From Eucalyptus grandis (lineage: Eukaryota > Streptophyta > Magnoliopsida > Myrtales > Myrtaceae): 64,000 bases of DNA. Below the pieces are notes generated by a model. It saw only the letters and a program-made list of their open reading frames with translations, had not been told where the DNA came from and searched no databases. The DNA lies in assembly GCF_016545825.1 (NCBI RefSeq), contig NC_052621.1, positions 5,914,199-5,978,198 on the forward strand, in the 5' to 3' direction. Position 1 is the stretch's first letter; the number at the start of each line of letters is the position of its first letter. Positions 61,746 through 64,000 of this stretch are shown here, in pieces. Both the position numbers and the translations under genes were made by a program.

Positions 61746-62744
61746 TAATAGTAAACACTTCAGAAAGAGAATGCACGAAAGCTATATAAAGCTTGATAAT
61801 TCGCTATCGGACCCATCAAAGATGAGAGAGCAAAGGGGCATCATTACAACCGATGCAAATGATCCGACGCATGCTGCGTGGAAATAATCTTGTTCAAAGT
61901 GAGAGAAGAGTGTCAAGTATGTGAAGTGGCGAAAATATATCGATAAAAATAAAGAGGCATGAAATGAAGCAAGTGAATGTGTGTTGAACTTACTAGCTTG
62001 TTGAACTTCTCTACACTGTGAAGTAGAAGCCACAAGGTTGAGGGTTTTATAGAGAAGTCCTGAGCTTCTTCTTTGCTTCTCTCTCACTCTCTCTCACATG
62101 TCCCACATCACTAGGAATATAGTAACACCACCCCTTACTACTCTTAGCGTTGGGAAGAGACATGAAAATAAACTTTTGCTAATTGTCAAGGGACATCATT
62201 TTTCTAATCGAATCTGCCCCGTGTGCGAGTCACTACACGCGTTAAGACTTCACGACAAGACATTGCTTCAAACTGCGATATTCCCGCCAATCTCCTGCAG
62301 ATTTCATTCTGGTCGTTCCTTCTGTAATAATCTGAGACGCGAAAAAGCTTGCTGCAGCTTATTATGAGACCCACTTGAAACCCATTTTGGTTATTTTTTT
62401 TCCCTCCACTGCTGTTGGGCCGAGGTGTGCATGGATTCTCAGTCAGCTTTGGCGGCAGAGCCAAATTCTGCAAACGCCAGACCTGGCGACGATCCAGCAT
62501 TATTCTATTTTGGTAATAGCAAATCAATTCTCTGCTGCGAAGTTCCGCGGATCAAGGTTGAACCCATCTCTTGTCATAAAGACTGTCACGTGAGTCACGT
62601 CGATCCTCACCTGCTCTTTCTACTTCTGATTTTTTTTATTCGACCACAGTTAACGCTTCTAATATTTTTACACAACTCTTGCCCAAAAGATGAGGGCTAC
62701 GGCATGTTAAGTCATGCACTTTATAGTCGAGCGTGTGATTACTT
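61746..62744. other. Upstream region of pseudogene E2, no gene recognised
   Basis: CT-rich stretch near 62060-62100 and otherwise mixed sequence. Frames at 62098-62367 and 62375-62748 show no recognised protein. Confidence 0.45.
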
Positions 62745-63062
62745 ATGACTCCATTCACTTAATCATTTAAGCCGGCAAAATAAAGAAAGGAAATCATTTC
62801 GATTTTTGTGTGAAATTTGCATCATGTCACTAGCATAATCGAGTTTCGATTCCTTATCTTTTGAATCATATCCGTAAGGACTTGTCGTTATATACGTATA
62901 CATATGACTCCATTCACTTACTCGTTTAAGTTGGCAAAATAAAGAAAGGAAATAGTTTCGGTTTTTGTGTGAAATTCACATCGTGTCACTAGCATAATCG
63001 AGTTTCGATTCCTTATCTTTTTAATCAAATCTGTAAGGACTTGTTGTTATGTACGTACACAT
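62745..63062. repeat. Two-copy tandem duplication, 159-bp unit, plus decayed third
   Basis: ATGACTCCATTCACTTA starts at 62745 and 62904. Both copies share GGCAAAATAAAGAAAGGAAA, TGTCACTAGCATAATCGAG and GTAAGGACTTG(T)CGTTAT. A partial, more diverged third copy of the unit's end is at about 63095-63145 (TTTGTAAGGATTTAATATTATG). Confidence 0.85.
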
Positions 63063-63145
63063 TTAATGATCAAGTTTTTATTTATCTTTCTGAACTAGAT
63101 TTGTAAGGATTTAATATTATGTATATACACATTCAATGCATTATA

Positions 63146-64000
63146 ATCCGCTATGCAATAATTATTTTGTGACGTGCCAATAAAGTGCTAATTTTCTACT
63201 CCTTAACTAAGAAAAGAGACATCGGTCGACGGCCATTGGCTAGAAGAATTATCTTGAAATTTCGTGCAAAGGTGTATAATTCCATTGACAAAATTTTAAA
63301 AAATAATTATGTGTGAATTAACATTTGTATCACTAGATTTAAGACTGATTGAATAATCATTTTATTTTAAACAAATATTTAGTTATAAAGTAGAGAAATA
63401 TTCTAAGATATCTAAATCCATAACGACTTTTAATATATACTAATAAATTTAACTCTACCATGCACGGTAGCACCTTTTATACTATCTTCATATCGTTTGA
63501 ATATATTTTAGGGAAATGGCTTTTTTTTTTTTTGTTAATTCATCTCTGTTATATTAATTTGTCTTAATAAATTTATTCAAGAAAAAAATATTATTTCTCT
63601 ATCTTATTACACCCCTTTCTCAAAAGCCATCGTAATCCTTCACATTCCAACACTCTTCATGTACTCCTCATACATTTAGATTTCTATCATATCTATTATC
63701 TACCTCTGCAACTCCCATAAAATTCCCATCAGATCCTTTACTCTCTCTCTCTCTCTCTCTCTCTTTTTTGGATTAAACAGCATGAGAATTTCGTTTTATT
63801 CCTCTGTATTTATGTAGTCGGAGAACTATAGGGAAGATTGTTCGTACTCATAAACTCTAATCAATATAAAATTTTGTCCGAACGTTAACAATAAAAAGCC
63901 GTCTTTGATTTTATTAGATCGCTTTTAAGAGAAAAACATAGCGAAGTGAATGTTTTCTCTTTCTTATATATAATTTTTAATTATCCATTGTTCTTTTGGC
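63146..64000. other. AT-rich spacer with (CT)n tract
   Basis: No gene recognised. A (CT)n run lies at about 63741-63764. Confidence 0.5.

Overview
The window is nuclear DNA of a flowering plant, very probably a woody eudicot (the exact family is not decided from sequence; Myrtaceae such as a eucalypt is a guess). Genes have many introns with GT-AG ends, introns and spacers are AT-rich, spacers hold fold-back and hAT-like DNA transposons and LINE remnants, and the proteins are plant housekeeping and cell-wall proteins.

Layout. (1) 1-4.6 kb: the 3' part of a TOUSLED-like protein kinase gene on the + strand; its 5' end lies outside. (2) 5.0-10.8 kb: a transposon-rich spacer with a 1.97-kb hAT-like element that has target-site duplications and carries a pentatricopeptide-repeat (PPR) gene fragment, followed by nested fold-back elements with GC-rich cores. 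(3) 10.9-11.6 kb: a compact two-exon gene for the chloroplast NDH assembly factor CRR42. (4) 11.6-14.2 kb: fold-back elements. (5) 14.8-30.4 kb: a complete 28-exon SMC3 cohesin gene (1204 aa by my splicing). Two of its introns look U12-type (one AT-AC, one GT-AG) and one is GC-AG. (6) 31.4-61.7 kb: a cluster of glycoside hydrolase family 3 (GH3, beta-D-glucan exohydrolase type) genes. Copies A, B and C are on the - strand, copy D on the + strand, and two linked truncated pseudogene copies (E1, E2) on the - strand. A, B and D are close paralogues with identical exon lengths; C is older and keeps one extra intron. (7) 61.7-64 kb: gene-free, with a short tandem duplication.

The GH3 copies arose by segmental duplication that included their promoters and 3' flanks. 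The array also holds a degenerate copy of an SMC3 exon plus intron, a 5'-truncated LINE in the flank of copy B, a second LINE inside pseudogene E2, and a seven-copy ~190-bp tandem repeat between the - strand genes and the inverted copy D.

I see no operon-like or defence-like new system. The most informative observations are the two minor-spliceosome introns in SMC3, the SMC3 intron copy inside the GH3 array (which also serves as an empty site for an intronic transposon), the PPR-carrying hAT-like element, and the recombination history of the GH3 cluster. Exon boundaries were assigned by hand from splice sites and reading-frame continuity; no database search was possible.
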